Assembly (NCBI RefSeq): GCF_036013955.1
Contig: NZ_CP107903.1
Location: forward strand, 5,704,001 to 5,768,000
Source: Streptomyces sp. NBC_00459
Lineage (GTDB): Bacteria; Actinomycetota; Actinomycetes; Streptomycetales; Streptomycetaceae
DNA length: 64,000 nt
Direction: 5' to 3'
Shown piece by piece: positions 35,150-44,101 of the stretch. A program made the translations under genes and the position numbers. Below the pieces are notes generated by a model that was given only the letters and a program-made list of their open reading frames with translations, searched no databases and was not told the origin of the DNA. Numbering within the stretch: the first letter of the stretch is position 1; each line of letters opens with the position of its first letter.

Positions 35150-35773
35150 TCACCACAGCGTCACCGCCAGCCTCGCCGTCGCACCCGCGCCGGCCAGCCG
35201 GGACGCCGTGGCGTGCGGCACCGAGAGCACGATCAGGGCCCCGCCCTCGACCACGCTGTCGTGGGACGTCGTGACCTGCGGCACCTGAGTCACCCGTGCC
35301 CGGTGCGCGACCACCCGGGCGCCGGTGCCCGTCGGCGACTCCTCCGCCGCGATGACGTCCACCCGGTCACCGGGCCGCAGCAGCCGGACCGTGGCCGCGT
35401 CGGCGATCCGTACCGGCGCCGTCACCATCTGAACCGCCGGCCGCTCCCGTACGGGAGCGGCCACGGGATGGCCCCGGACCCGTCCCGCATCGGGCGCCGG
35501 CCCCGCCGCCTCGCGCGGGCCCGCAGCGACGATCGCCGCCGCAGTCACGGCGAGGCCGACGGCCAGCGCCCGCCTCCGGTGCCCCAGCAGGCGCCGCAGC
35601 CGATACCGCCCGCCGCGCACCCGCACGGGGGCGAAGTGCGGCACCTCGCAGGGCGCGGGTACGAGCGGGACGGAACGCACGGAACGTACGGGATGCGCGG
35701 AGGACACGGGACGTACGGAGGACACGGACACGGGGACCACCACCTGTGACGAGGGAGCTGCTTGCGCTCCCAC
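35150..35773 (-). CDS. SAF/RcpC (CpaB-like) domain protein with one membrane helix
   Basis: 207 residues. Arg-rich cytoplasmic part (YRLRRLLGHRRRALA), one membrane helix (about 70-85), then an extracytoplasmic SAF-like beta domain: RIADAATVRLLRPGDRVDVI and GGALIVLSVPHATASRL. This is the C-terminal portion of Flp pilus protein CpaB/RcpC. No other pilus genes are near, so its role is open. GTG start is tentative. Confidence 0.75.
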   Translation of the reverse strand: MGAQAAPSSQVVVPVSVSSVRPVSSAHPVRSVRSVPLVPAPCEVPHFAPVRVRGGRYRLRRLLGHRRRALAVGLAVTAAAIVAAGPREAAGPAPDAGRVRGHPVAAPVRERPAVQMVTAPVRIADAATVRLLRPGDRVDVIAAEESPTGTGARVVAHRARVTQVPQVTTSHDSVVEGGALIVLSVPHATASRLAGAGATARLAVTLW

Positions 35774-35908
35774 GATGAGGCTTTCCGGCGAACCGTGCTG
35801 AGGCCTGTGTGTTACTCACCGGTTGTGGACAACTCGCTCACCCGAACGGGAAGTTCCGCCCCCGCAGTCCCTGTACCCGGTCCCCGCCGACCCTGTACCT
35901 CACCCCCG

Positions 35909-36769
35909 TCAGGGCAGCTCGAACCCCGGATCCATCCCACCCAGCGCCTTCGTGCACAGGCAGTCCCGCGTGCCGCCCGCGGGCAGCGCGGCCACCGCGT
36001 CGAACAGGACGCCCCGCATCCGGTCCACGTTCGCCGCGAACACCTGGAGCACCTCCTCGTGCGAGACGCCCTCGCCGGTCTCCGCGCCCGCGTCGAGGTC
36101 GGTGACGAGGGCCAACGACGTGTAGCAGAGCTCCAGTTCACGGGCGAGTGCCGCTTCGGGATGGCCTGTCATACCCACCACCGACCAGCCCTGCGCCCGG
36201 TGCCACTGGGACTCGGCGCGGGTGGAGAACCGCGGCCCCTCGATCACGGTCAGTGTGCCGCCGTCCACCGGCTCCCAGTCGCGCCCGCGCGCCGCCTCCA
36301 GGGCGACCTTGCGGCCGACCGGGCAGTAGGGGTCGGCGAGGGACACGTGCACCACGTTGGGGACGGCGCCGTCGGGCAGCGGCAGGCCGTCGAAGAACGT
36401 CCCCACCCGGGACTTCGTACGGTCGACCAGCTGGTCCGGCACGAGCAGGGTGCCCGGGCCGTACTCGGGCCGCAGCCCGCCCACCGCGCACGGGGCGAGC
36501 ACCTGGCGCACGCCGACCGAGCGCAACGCCCACAGATTGGCGCGGTAGTTGATGCGGTGCGGCGGAAGATGGTGGCCGCGTCCGTGCCGGGGCAGGAAGG
36601 CGACCCGACGGCCGGCGACCTCGCCGAGGAACAGGGAGTCACTGGGGGATCCGTACGGCGTGTCGACCTGTATCTCGGTCACGTCGTCGAGGAAGGAGTA
36701 GAAGCCGGAGCCACCGATCACGCCGATCTCGGCGCTCGCAGCGGCCGCGGGATTCGCCTGATTCACCAT
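35909..36769 (-). CDS. mtnP: S-methyl-5'-thioadenosine phosphorylase
   Basis: Splits methylthioadenosine with phosphate into adenine and methylthioribose 1-phosphate, first step of methionine salvage. 286 residues. Phosphate and substrate motifs: IGVIGGSGFYSF (about 17-28), PRHGRGHHLPPHRINYRANL (about 60-80) and the purine site IEGPRFSTRAES. Cytoplasmic trimer by family knowledge. Lies 103 bases after the FmdB-type gene on the same strand, separated by a hairpin. Confidence 0.93.
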   Translation of the reverse strand: MVNQANPAAAASAEIGVIGGSGFYSFLDDVTEIQVDTPYGSPSDSLFLGEVAGRRVAFLPRHGRGHHLPPHRINYRANLWALRSVGVRQVLAPCAVGGLRPEYGPGTLLVPDQLVDRTKSRVGTFFDGLPLPDGAVPNVVHVSLADPYCPVGRKVALEAARGRDWEPVDGGTLTVIEGPRFSTRAESQWHRAQGWSVVGMTGHPEAALARELELCYTSLALVTDLDAGAETGEGVSHEEVLQVFAANVDRMRGVLFDAVAALPAGGTRDCLCTKALGGMDPGFELP

Positions 36770-36823
36770 GTCCGCACCCTAGCCGGGCGCGGAAAACCCT
36801 CGTGGGTGCCCGAAAACACCAAA

Positions 36824-36851
36824 GACCCCGTCGTCGTGCGACGACAGGGTC
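36824..36851 (-). terminator. Hairpin after the FmdB-type gene
   Basis: 13-bp stem (minus strand GACCCTGTCGTCG and CGACGACGGGGTC, one G-T pair), followed on the minus strand by TTTGGTGTTTT. Likely the end of the FmdB-type transcript. Confidence 0.65.
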
Positions 36852-36872
36852 CCGTGGGCCAAGAGGCGGTGC

Positions 36873-37220
36873 TTACGCGGCCGAGCTGGTGCTCGACGAG
36901 CTGCTGGAGCCCGACGAGGAGCTGGACGACGAGGACGAGCCCGACGACGAGGAGCTCGACGAACTCGACGACGAGTCCGAGGAGGACGACGTCGAAGAAG
37001 ACGTGGACGGCTTCGACGCGGCGGGCGCGCTGCTCGACGAGGAGCCGCGGCTGTCGTTGCGGTAGAAGCCGGAGCCCTTGAAGACGATACCGACGGCGGA
37101 GAACACCTTCTTCAGGCGGCCACCGCAGCTGGGGCACTCGGTCAGGGCGTCGTCGGTGAACTTCTGCACCGCTTCGAGGCCCTCAGCGCACTCCGTGCAC
37201 TGGTACTGGTAGGTCGGCAC
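36873..37220 (-). CDS. FmdB family zinc ribbon protein with a long serine tail
   Basis: 115 residues from a GTG with GGAGG seven bases upstream. The first 50 residues form the FmdB/CxxC regulatory ribbon: TYQYQCTECAEG and CPSCGGRLKKVF supply two CxxC knuckles, and VFKGSGFYRND closes the domain. The remaining 60 residues are over 40 Ser with a few Gly, Thr and Ala. The Ser codons mix TCN and AGY. FmdB was named as a possible regulator of formamidase genes, but most members are uncharacterised. A CIRCE-like element lies directly before the ribosome site, which suggests heat-shock control by HrcA. Confidence 0.88.
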   Translation of the reverse strand: MPTYQYQCTECAEGLEAVQKFTDDALTECPSCGGRLKKVFSAVGIVFKGSGFYRNDSRGSSSSSAPAASKPSTSSSTSSSSDSSSSSSSSSSSGSSSSSSSSSGSSSSSSTSSAA

Positions 37221-37231
37221 TTGTCTTCCTC

Positions 37232-37258
37232 CTGGCACTCTCACTCGATGAGTGCTAA
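37232..37258 (-). promoter_or_regulatory. CIRCE-like element (HrcA operator) before the FmdB-type gene
   Basis: CTGGCACTC, nine bases, GAGTGCTAA. The consensus is TTAGCACTC-N9-GAGTGCTAA; the right arm is perfect and the left arm has two changes, with the spacer exact. It lies 12 bases before the GTG, in the expected 5' leader position seen for groES/groEL CIRCE sites. Confidence 0.78.
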
Positions 37259-37288
37259 CGACGGTCCAGTGTGACGTATTCCTGAGGA

Positions 37289-38566
37289 TCAGTCCACTGT
37301 CACCGGCACGCGGTGACCGACGCCACGTGCGAGAGTCCGGCTCGCGGGCCGGATCTTCGCCTCGGGCGCGAGCCGTGACCGCAGGGTCACGAGGGTCGCG
37401 AGGGCCAGCAGTGTGCCTCCCATGGGGACCAGGAATCCGGCCCCGTCCCACAGGCGGTCCTCCAGCTGGCCGGCGACGGTGACGGCCGCCGCCTGGCCGA
37501 GGGCGACCGCGCCGGTCAGCCAGGTGAACGCCTCGGTACGGGCGCCGGCCGGGACAAGAGCGTCGACCAGGGTGTAGCCGGTGATCAGCGCGGGCGCGAT
37601 GCACATGCCGACCAGGAGGCCGAGCCCGGCCAGGGTCAGCACGGACTCCGCCGTCCACAGGCCGGAGGCGGTGACCGCGAGGGCCGCGTACCCGGCGAGC
37701 AGACGTCGTTGCGGGGCCATGCGCCAGGCGACGGCTCCGCAGACCACGCCGGAGAGCATGTTGCCGGCGGCGAAGACCCCGTACAGGATGCCGTTCAGGC
37801 CGGGGTTGCCGATGGACTCGCTGAACGCGGCGAGCGAGACCTGCATACCGCCGAAGACGGCTCCGATGCCCAGGAATGCGACGATCAGGACGCGTATCCC
37901 GGGGACGCCCAGTGCCGAAACGCGCTCCACGCGCGCGTGCGGACCGCCGAGCGGGCTGCCGGTGAGGACCGGCGGCTGGGTGCTCTTCTGCGCGGCGAAC
38001 AGCAGACCGCCGATGAGGGTCAGTGCGGCCTCGGTGACCAGGCCGGCCGCCGGGTCGACGGCCGTGCACAGGGCGGTGGCGAGCAGGGGGCCGAAGACGA
38101 AGGTCAGCTCGTCGGTGACGGACTCGAAGGCCGCCGCCGTCGGCATGAGGGGCGAGTCCTGGAGCTTGGTCGCCCAGCGGGCACGGACCATGGGGCCGAC
38201 CTGGGGCGTGGAGGCGCCGGTCAGGACCGCGGCGGCGAACAGCGTCCACAGGGGGGCGCCGGTCAGCGCCAGCGCCGTCAGGGCGAGGCCGGACAGGGTG
38301 TGCAGGGCGACACCGGGCACGAGGACCGCGCGCTGCCCGTGGCGGTCGGCCAGGCGGCCCCCGTAGGGCGCGCACAGGGCCATGGAGACGCCGGTGACGG
38401 CGGCCACGGCGCCGGCGGTCCCGTACGAGCCGCTGGTGTGCTGGACGAGCAGCACGATGGAGATGGTGAGCATCGCGAACGGCTGCCGCGCGGCGAAACC
38501 GGGGAGCAGGAACGTCCAGGCGCCGGGGGTGCGGAGCAACTGTCCGTAGGTGACCGTGGATGCCAC
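37289..38566 (-). CDS. MFS transporter, 12-helix type
   Basis: 425 residues with about 12 helices. Motif A is GGRLADRHGQRAVL after helix 2. The N-terminus VTYGQLLRTPGAWTFLLPGF is typical of a Streptomyces group of uncharacterised MFS proteins (arabinose-efflux-like). GTG start. Divergent in function from the 14-helix pumps elsewhere in the window: shorter, and no linked regulator. Substrate unknown. Confidence 0.87.
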   Translation of the reverse strand: MASTVTYGQLLRTPGAWTFLLPGFAARQPFAMLTISIVLLVQHTSGSYGTAGAVAAVTGVSMALCAPYGGRLADRHGQRAVLVPGVALHTLSGLALTALALTGAPLWTLFAAAVLTGASTPQVGPMVRARWATKLQDSPLMPTAAAFESVTDELTFVFGPLLATALCTAVDPAAGLVTEAALTLIGGLLFAAQKSTQPPVLTGSPLGGPHARVERVSALGVPGIRVLIVAFLGIGAVFGGMQVSLAAFSESIGNPGLNGILYGVFAAGNMLSGVVCGAVAWRMAPQRRLLAGYAALAVTASGLWTAESVLTLAGLGLLVGMCIAPALITGYTLVDALVPAGARTEAFTWLTGAVALGQAAAVTVAGQLEDRLWDGAGFLVPMGGTLLALATLVTLRSRLAPEAKIRPASRTLARGVGHRVPVTVD

Positions 38567-38797
38567 GGCCGTGCCTTTCTGCCGCCTGGTAGCGCGGCCC
38601 CCCTTGCGAGTGGGGCGGCGCCGAGAGCTGTCCTCTTGCGCGGACTGCGGTAGATGCCGACGCCCCCGCAGAGGATGTCCCGGCCGCCATACGGTCGCGC
38701 CAGCTCTGCTTCAGACAGAGTTGGTTCGATCAGGGTGCGCCTTCAGTGTACAGGGGCAATGGCGCCCCGTACCTCTGAAAGGAAGCGGAGAGGTACG

Positions 38798-40336
38798 TCA
38801 CGCCTCTGCTCCGTTGCCGCCCGTCCCCAGCCACTGCGCCAGCTTGCCGCCCTGTCCCACGGCCCGCAGCCGGCGTTCCGTCGCGTCGCGGACCGGGTCG
38901 GTGGTCACCACGAGGAGTTCGTCACCGCGGTGCAGGATGGTCGTCGGCAGCGGAACGAACGATTTTTCATCGCGGACGACGAGGGTGACCGCGGCGCCCG
39001 GCGGCAGCCTCAGCTCGCCCACCTCCACGCCGTGCATCTTGGAGCCGTGGGGTATCGCGACGGACAGCAGATGCCCGCGCAGCCGCTCCAGGGGCGCCGA
39101 CTCGATGCCGAGGTCGGCTGCCTCCGCGGACTTGTCGAGGTGCAGTTTTCGGGCCAGCCAGGGGAGTGTCGGGCCCTGGACGAGGGTGTAGACGACGACC
39201 AGGACGAAGACGATGTTGAAGATGCGCCGGCTGTCCTCGACGCCGCTCACCATGGGGATCGTCGCCAGGATGATGGGCACCGCGCCGCGCAGCCCGGCCC
39301 AGGACATCAGGGTCTGCTCCTGCCACGGGACCCGGAAGGGCGTGAGGCTGACGATCACGCTCAGTGGGCGCGCGACCATGGTCAGGGCCAGGCCTATGAC
39401 GAGCGCGGGCCAGATGTCGTCGCCCATCTCGTGCGGGGTCACCTGCAGGCCGAGCAGGACGAACATGCCGATCTGGGCGATCCAGCCGAGTCCGTCGGCG
39501 AAGCCGCGGGTGGCCGGCCAGTGCGGCAGCTTGGCGTTGCCGAGGACCATGGCGGCCAGGTAGACCGCGAGGAAACCGCTGCCGTGGGCGAGTGCGCCGG
39601 CGGCGTACGCGGTGACCGCGATCGCCATCACGGCGATGGGGTAGAGGCCGGACGCGGGCAGAGCCACGTGCCGCAGGCCCCAGGCGCCGAGCCAGCCGAC
39701 CGTGATGCCGATGGCCGCGCCGATGGCCAGCTCCAGGATGATGATGCCCAGCAGCATGTACCAGTGCTCGACCGGGCCCGCCGTGGACAGCGAGACGACC
39801 AGGATGACCACAGGGGCGTCGTTGAAGCCCGACTCGGCCTCCAGGGTGCCCGTCACGCGCGCGGGGAGGGGGATTTTCCGCAGGACGGAGAAGACCGCCG
39901 CCGCGTCCGTCGAGGACACCACCGCCCCGATGATGAACGCCTGCCGCCATTCCAGCCCGACCAGGTAGTGCGCGGCCGTCGCCGTGATCCCGACGCTCAC
40001 CGCTACCCCCGCCAGCGCCAGCGCCGAGGCGGCCGGAAGGGCGGGTTTGATCTCCTTCCACTTCGTGGCGAGTCCGCCCTCGGCCAGGATCACGACCAGG
40101 GCCGCGTATCCGATGACCTGGGTCAGTTCGGCGTTGTCGAAGTGGATGTCGCCGATGCCGTCCTGGCCCATGGCGACGCCGATCCCCAGGTAGACGAGCA
40201 GGCTGGGGAGCCCGCTGCGCGAGGAGATCCGGACCGCTGCCACAGCGATGAGGAGGACGAGCGAGCAGACGAGCAGGAGCTGGTTGAGGTGGTGGACAGT
40301 CAGCGGCCGTTCCCTTCCCTGGCCCGGGCGCGGCAC
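38798..40336 (-). CDS. Potassium/proton antiporter, CPA1 type with TrkA-C domain
   Basis: 512 residues as drawn from GTG 40336. About 12-13 helices in the first 400 residues, with the ion-site region IIGAVVSSTDAAAVFSVLR and AESGFNDAPVVIL. A C-terminal TrkA-C domain (about 420-490, LRLPPGAAVTLVVRDEKSFV) binds nucleotide or ions for gating. Same group as NhaP2/CvrA. Exports K+ for pH or osmotic balance. The conserved part begins at LTVHHLNQ; a CTG at 40303, preceded by AGGGAAGGGAA, may be the real start. Confidence 0.9.
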   Translation of the reverse strand: MPRPGQGRERPLTVHHLNQLLLVCSLVLLIAVAAVRISSRSGLPSLLVYLGIGVAMGQDGIGDIHFDNAELTQVIGYAALVVILAEGGLATKWKEIKPALPAASALALAGVAVSVGITATAAHYLVGLEWRQAFIIGAVVSSTDAAAVFSVLRKIPLPARVTGTLEAESGFNDAPVVILVVSLSTAGPVEHWYMLLGIIILELAIGAAIGITVGWLGAWGLRHVALPASGLYPIAVMAIAVTAYAAGALAHGSGFLAVYLAAMVLGNAKLPHWPATRGFADGLGWIAQIGMFVLLGLQVTPHEMGDDIWPALVIGLALTMVARPLSVIVSLTPFRVPWQEQTLMSWAGLRGAVPIILATIPMVSGVEDSRRIFNIVFVLVVVYTLVQGPTLPWLARKLHLDKSAEAADLGIESAPLERLRGHLLSVAIPHGSKMHGVEVGELRLPPGAAVTLVVRDEKSFVPLPTTILHRGDELLVVTTDPVRDATERRLRAVGQGGKLAQWLGTGGNGAEA

Positions 40337-40561
40337 GCGCGGGGCTCACGTACATCGGACACGAGGTGAGGTCACCGCGCACCCAAGTACTTCGTTACCT
40401 TACCTAACTCTTGACGATTTCTTGACACTTCCGCAGGCATGATCGAACGCCCGTCCGTTCGCGTACCCGACTCCGCGTCAAGTCGCGTCGGGCCCTGCGC
40501 CTATGGTTGCTCCAGCACTCCAGTACCGCCTGCCGCTCGCGTTAGGACAGCAAGGACAGCG

Positions 40562-43315
40562 ATGCCCCCCACCACCACCAGCTCTTCCGGCCACAAGTCC
40601 GGCAAGTCCGGCAGGAAGAAGGGGCGCAAAGCCCGACTGTTCTTGATCGTCCTGGTTCTGGCCATCGTCGGAGGCGTCGCCTTCGGCGCCTACTGGTCGG
40701 TCAGTACCGTCCGGGCCTCCTTCCCGCAGACCAAGGGCTCGATCTCCCTCGAAGGCCTGTCGGGACCCGTCGATGTCAAGCGCGACAGCTACGGCGTCCC
40801 GCAGATCTACGCCTCCTCCGACGAGGACCTGTTCATGGCGCAGGGCTACGTCCAGGCGCAGGACCGGTTCTACGAGATGGACGTCCGCCGGCACATGACC
40901 TCGGGCCGCCTCTCCGAGATGTTCGGCAAGGGGCTGGTCGAGAAGGACGAGTTCCTGCGCACCCTGGGCTGGGACCGGGTGGCCAAGGACGAGTACGACA
41001 AGACTCTGTCGCCCGCCACGAAGAAGTACCTCCAGGCCTACGCCAAGGGAGTCAACGCCTACCTGAAGGGCAAGGACGGCGCCGACATCTCCCTGGAGTA
41101 CGCGGTCCTCGGGTTCGACAACGACTACAAGCCGCAGGAGTGGACCCCGGTCGACTCGGTCGCGTGGCTGAAGGCGATGGCCTGGGACCTGCGCGGCAAC
41201 ATGCAGGACGAGATCGACCGCTCCCTGCTGACCAGCCGTCTCGGCCCGCAGCAGATCGCCGACCTGTACCCGGAGTACCCGTACAGCCGGAACAAGCCGA
41301 TCGTCCAGGAAGGCGCGTACGACGCCACGACGCGGACGTACGTGCAGGGCGGCAGCGCCGCGAGCACGGAGTCCGCGTCCTCGGGTACGTCCGGAACCTC
41401 GGCTGCCGACTCCGCGGCCTTCCAGAGCCAGCTGGAGGGCCTCTACCGGGTCCTCGACGACCTTCCGACGGCCGTCGGGGTGAACGGCAACGGCATCGGC
41501 TCCAACTCCTGGGTCGTCGGCGGCGACCACACCATCACCGGAAAGCCGCTGCTGGCCAACGACCCGCACCTGTCGCCGTCGCTGCCGTCCGTCTGGTACC
41601 AGATGGGCCTGCACTGCCGCAGCGTCTCCGCCAAGTGCCAGTACGACGTCGCCGGATACACCTTCGCGGGCATGCCCGGTGTGATCATCGGCCACAACGC
41701 CGACATCGCCTGGGGCATGACCAACTCGGGCGTCGACGTCACCGACCTCTACCTGGAGAAGCTCTCCGGCGACGGCTACCTGTACGACGGGAAGACGAAG
41801 CCGTTCACCACGCGTGAGGAGACCATCAAGGTCGCGGGCGGCGCGTCCAAGAAGATCGTCGTCCGCGAGACCGAAAACGGACCCCTGCTGTCCGACCGCA
41901 GCGACGAGCTCGTCAAGGTCGGCCAGAAGGCCACCGTCGACGCCTCCGCCCCCGACCGCGGTGACGGCTACGGCATCGCGCTGCGCTGGACCGCGCTCGA
42001 CCCCGGCAAGTCCATGGACGCCGTCTTCCTGATCGACAAGGCGTCGAACTGGGCCGAGTTCCGCGCGGGCGCCGCCTCCTTCGACGTGCCCTCGCAGAAC
42101 CTCGTCTACGCCGACACCGAGGGCAACATCGGCTACCAGCTGCCGGGACGCATCCCCACGCGCGCGGCGGGCGACGACGGCTCGCTCCCGGTCCCCGGCT
42201 GGGACTCCAAGTACCGCTGGACCGGCTACCTCAAGCAGGCCGAGCTGCCCTTCGAGTACAACCCGAAGCGCGGCTACATCGTGACCGCCAACCAGGCCGT
42301 CGTCGACAAGGCCAAGTACCCGTACACGCTCACCACGGACTGGGGCTACGGCACCCGCAGCCAGCGCATCACCGACCTGATCGAGTCGAAGATCAGGGGC
42401 GGCGGCAAGATCTCCACCGACGACATGCGCCAGATGCAGCTGGACAACAGCAGCGAGATCGCCAAGCTGCTGGTGCCCAAGCTGCTGGCGATCGACGTCA
42501 AGGACAAGTACGTCCGTGAGGCGCAGAAGCTCCTCGTGGGCTGGGACTACACCCAGGACCCCGACTCGGCCGCGGCTGCCTACTTCAACTCGGTCTGGCG
42601 CAACATCCTGAAGCTCGCCTTCGGCAACAAGCTGCCCAAGGAGGTGCGGGTCGAGGGTCAGTGCCTGTACGTCAAGCCGGTGAACACCACCAGCCCCGCC
42701 GACGCGGACCAGCGGGTGCTCGAATGCGGCCAGCGGGAAGCGGACCAGGCGCAGCCGGACGGCGGCGACCGCTGGTTCGAGGTGGTCCGCAAGCTCATCA
42801 ACGACCAGGACAACGACTGGTGGAGCACGCCGAAGACTCGTACCAAGCCGGCCGCGACCAACCGCGACCAGCTGTTCGCGCGCGCCATGTCGGACGCCCG
42901 CTGGGAGCTGACCGCCAAGCTCGGCAAGGACATCGACACCTGGAGCTGGGGCCGGCTGCACCGCCTGTTCCTGAAGAACCAGACCCTGGGCACCGAGGGC
43001 CCCGGCTTCGTGCAGTACATCCTCAACCGCGGCCCCTGGAAGCTCGGCGGCGGCGAGGCGACGGTCAACGCGACGGGCTGGAACGCGGCCGGTGGCTACG
43101 GCGTCGTCTGGGTGCCGTCGATGCGGATGGTGGTCAACCTCGGCGACCTCGACAAGTCGAAGTGGATCAACCTGACAGGAGCCTCCGGGCACGCCTTCAG
43201 CGACCACTACACCGACCAGACGGGCAAGTGGGTCAAGGGCGAACTGCTGGACTGGTCCTTCTCGGACAAGGCGGTCGACGACAGTACGAGCGACACGTTG
43301 CTGCTGAAACCGTGA
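40562..43315 (+). CDS. Penicillin acylase family (S45) hydrolase, membrane-anchored
   Basis: 917 residues from ATG 40562 (AAGGA upstream). A Lys/Arg-rich head and one helix (about 22-45, LFLIVLVLAIVGGVAFGAYW) anchor it outside. Order: alpha chain (about 50-310), spacer with a Ser/Ala-rich stretch, beta chain beginning at the autocatalytic GIGSNSWVVGG, where the Ser after GIG becomes the nucleophile, then NDPHLSPSLPSVWYQMGLHC and GMTNSGVDVTDLY. Ntn-hydrolase that cleaves amide side chains: penicillins, acyl-homoserine lactones or lipopeptides (aculeacin) in the family. Natural substrate unknown. The retained anchor differs from the freely secreted acylases. Confidence 0.92.
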   Translation: MPPTTTSSSGHKSGKSGRKKGRKARLFLIVLVLAIVGGVAFGAYWSVSTVRASFPQTKGSISLEGLSGPVDVKRDSYGVPQIYASSDEDLFMAQGYVQAQDRFYEMDVRRHMTSGRLSEMFGKGLVEKDEFLRTLGWDRVAKDEYDKTLSPATKKYLQAYAKGVNAYLKGKDGADISLEYAVLGFDNDYKPQEWTPVDSVAWLKAMAWDLRGNMQDEIDRSLLTSRLGPQQIADLYPEYPYSRNKPIVQEGAYDATTRTYVQGGSAASTESASSGTSGTSAADSAAFQSQLEGLYRVLDDLPTAVGVNGNGIGSNSWVVGGDHTITGKPLLANDPHLSPSLPSVWYQMGLHCRSVSAKCQYDVAGYTFAGMPGVIIGHNADIAWGMTNSGVDVTDLYLEKLSGDGYLYDGKTKPFTTREETIKVAGGASKKIVVRETENGPLLSDRSDELVKVGQKATVDASAPDRGDGYGIALRWTALDPGKSMDAVFLIDKASNWAEFRAGAASFDVPSQNLVYADTEGNIGYQLPGRIPTRAAGDDGSLPVPGWDSKYRWTGYLKQAELPFEYNPKRGYIVTANQAVVDKAKYPYTLTTDWGYGTRSQRITDLIESKIRGGGKISTDDMRQMQLDNSSEIAKLLVPKLLAIDVKDKYVREAQKLLVGWDYTQDPDSAAAAYFNSVWRNILKLAFGNKLPKEVRVEGQCLYVKPVNTTSPADADQRVLECGQREADQAQPDGGDRWFEVVRKLINDQDNDWWSTPKTRTKPAATNRDQLFARAMSDARWELTAKLGKDIDTWSWGRLHRLFLKNQTLGTEGPGFVQYILNRGPWKLGGGEATVNATGWNAAGGYGVVWVPSMRMVVNLGDLDKSKWINLTGASGHAFSDHYTDQTGKWVKGELLDWSFSDKAVDDSTSDTLLLKP

Positions 43316-43340
43316 GCACGCGGTAATCGAGCACCCGGCG

Positions 43341-43386
43341 ATCCGGAAAATGGCCCTCCACGCGCGTGGAGGGCCATTTTCCGGAT
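43341..43386. terminator. 46-base perfect palindrome between convergent genes
   Basis: Two 23-base arms that match perfectly with no unpaired centre (middle CACGCGCGTG). The AAAA/TTTT tracts inside the arms give a T-rich end in both directions. It lies 26 bases after the penicillin acylase stop and its last base is the first base of the cyclo-ligase stop triplet. Bidirectional terminator. Confidence 0.85.
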
Positions 43387-43994
43387 CAGCAGGGGCCGCG
43401 GAACCGACGTACTCCCGTAGGCGTGACCACCGCGTGCACCGGCCGGTCGTGCGGCTCGGCCGGGACCCGGGGGACGACCTCGGAGTCGTACAGCAGCACC
43501 ACCAGGGCCGGATCGGCGCCCGCGCGCTCCAGCCGGGCCAGCACACGGTCGTACGAGCCTCCGCCGCGCCCCAGACGTAGCCCGAGGCCGTCCACGGCCA
43601 GACCGGGCAGCAGAACGGCGTCGGCGCCCGTCACGGCGTCCGCTCCGAGGCGGTCGCCGGCCGGCTCCAGGAGAGCCATCCGGCCGCCGTGCCGCACCTC
43701 CGCCAGGGACCCCTCCCCGGAGTACCGGCCCCAGTCGAGGTCGTTGTCCGGGAGGAGCACCGGCAGCAGGACCCGCACCCCGCGCGCGTGGAGGACGTCG
43801 AGCAGCGCCCGGGTGCCGGGTTCGGTGCCGACGGAGACGTACGCGGCCACCGTGCGCGCGTGCGCGAGCTCGGGCAGGTCGAGCGCGCGGGAGGCCAGGG
43901 CGGCCCCCGCCACCTCCACGTCGGCGGCCGTCAACCCGCCTCTCACCGCGAGGAGGTCCCGCCGCAACGTGCGCTTGTCAGGCTCTGCCCCCAT
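43386..43994 (-). CDS. 5-formyltetrahydrofolate cyclo-ligase
   Basis: Converts 5-formyl-THF to 5,10-methenyl-THF using ATP, returning the storage folate to the pool. 202 residues from ATG 43994, preferred to an upstream frame to 44033 because AGGGAG precedes it. Family motifs: KRTLRRDLLAVR at the start, the ATP site LRLGRGGGSYDRVLARL and DAVLLPGLAVDGLG. Divergent from galU across 107 bases. Confidence 0.92.
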   Translation of the reverse strand: MGAEPDKRTLRRDLLAVRGGLTAADVEVAGAALASRALDLPELAHARTVAAYVSVGTEPGTRALLDVLHARGVRVLLPVLLPDNDLDWGRYSGEGSLAEVRHGGRMALLEPAGDRLGADAVTGADAVLLPGLAVDGLGLRLGRGGGSYDRVLARLERAGADPALVVLLYDSEVVPRVPAEPHDRPVHAVVTPTGVRRFRGPC

Positions 43995-44101
43995 GGCTCT
44001 CCCTATCGCGTCCAGCGTTCTCATGCGCCTCATACGTAGATGTGAGCCTCATTTAATCGGCGCCACGGAATCCGTACAAAGGCTCCGGATAAGGTTGCCG
44101 C

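Noticed and set aside
36802..37065. Very acidic Asp/Glu-rich frame on the plus strand
   Set aside because: It is the reverse reading of the serine tract of the FmdB-type protein.
36873..38690. A 605-residue frame joining MFS and FmdB regions
   Set aside because: Read-through of an open frame with Arg/Pro-rich shadow sequence upstream; the zinc ribbon protein has its own GTG and GGAGG.
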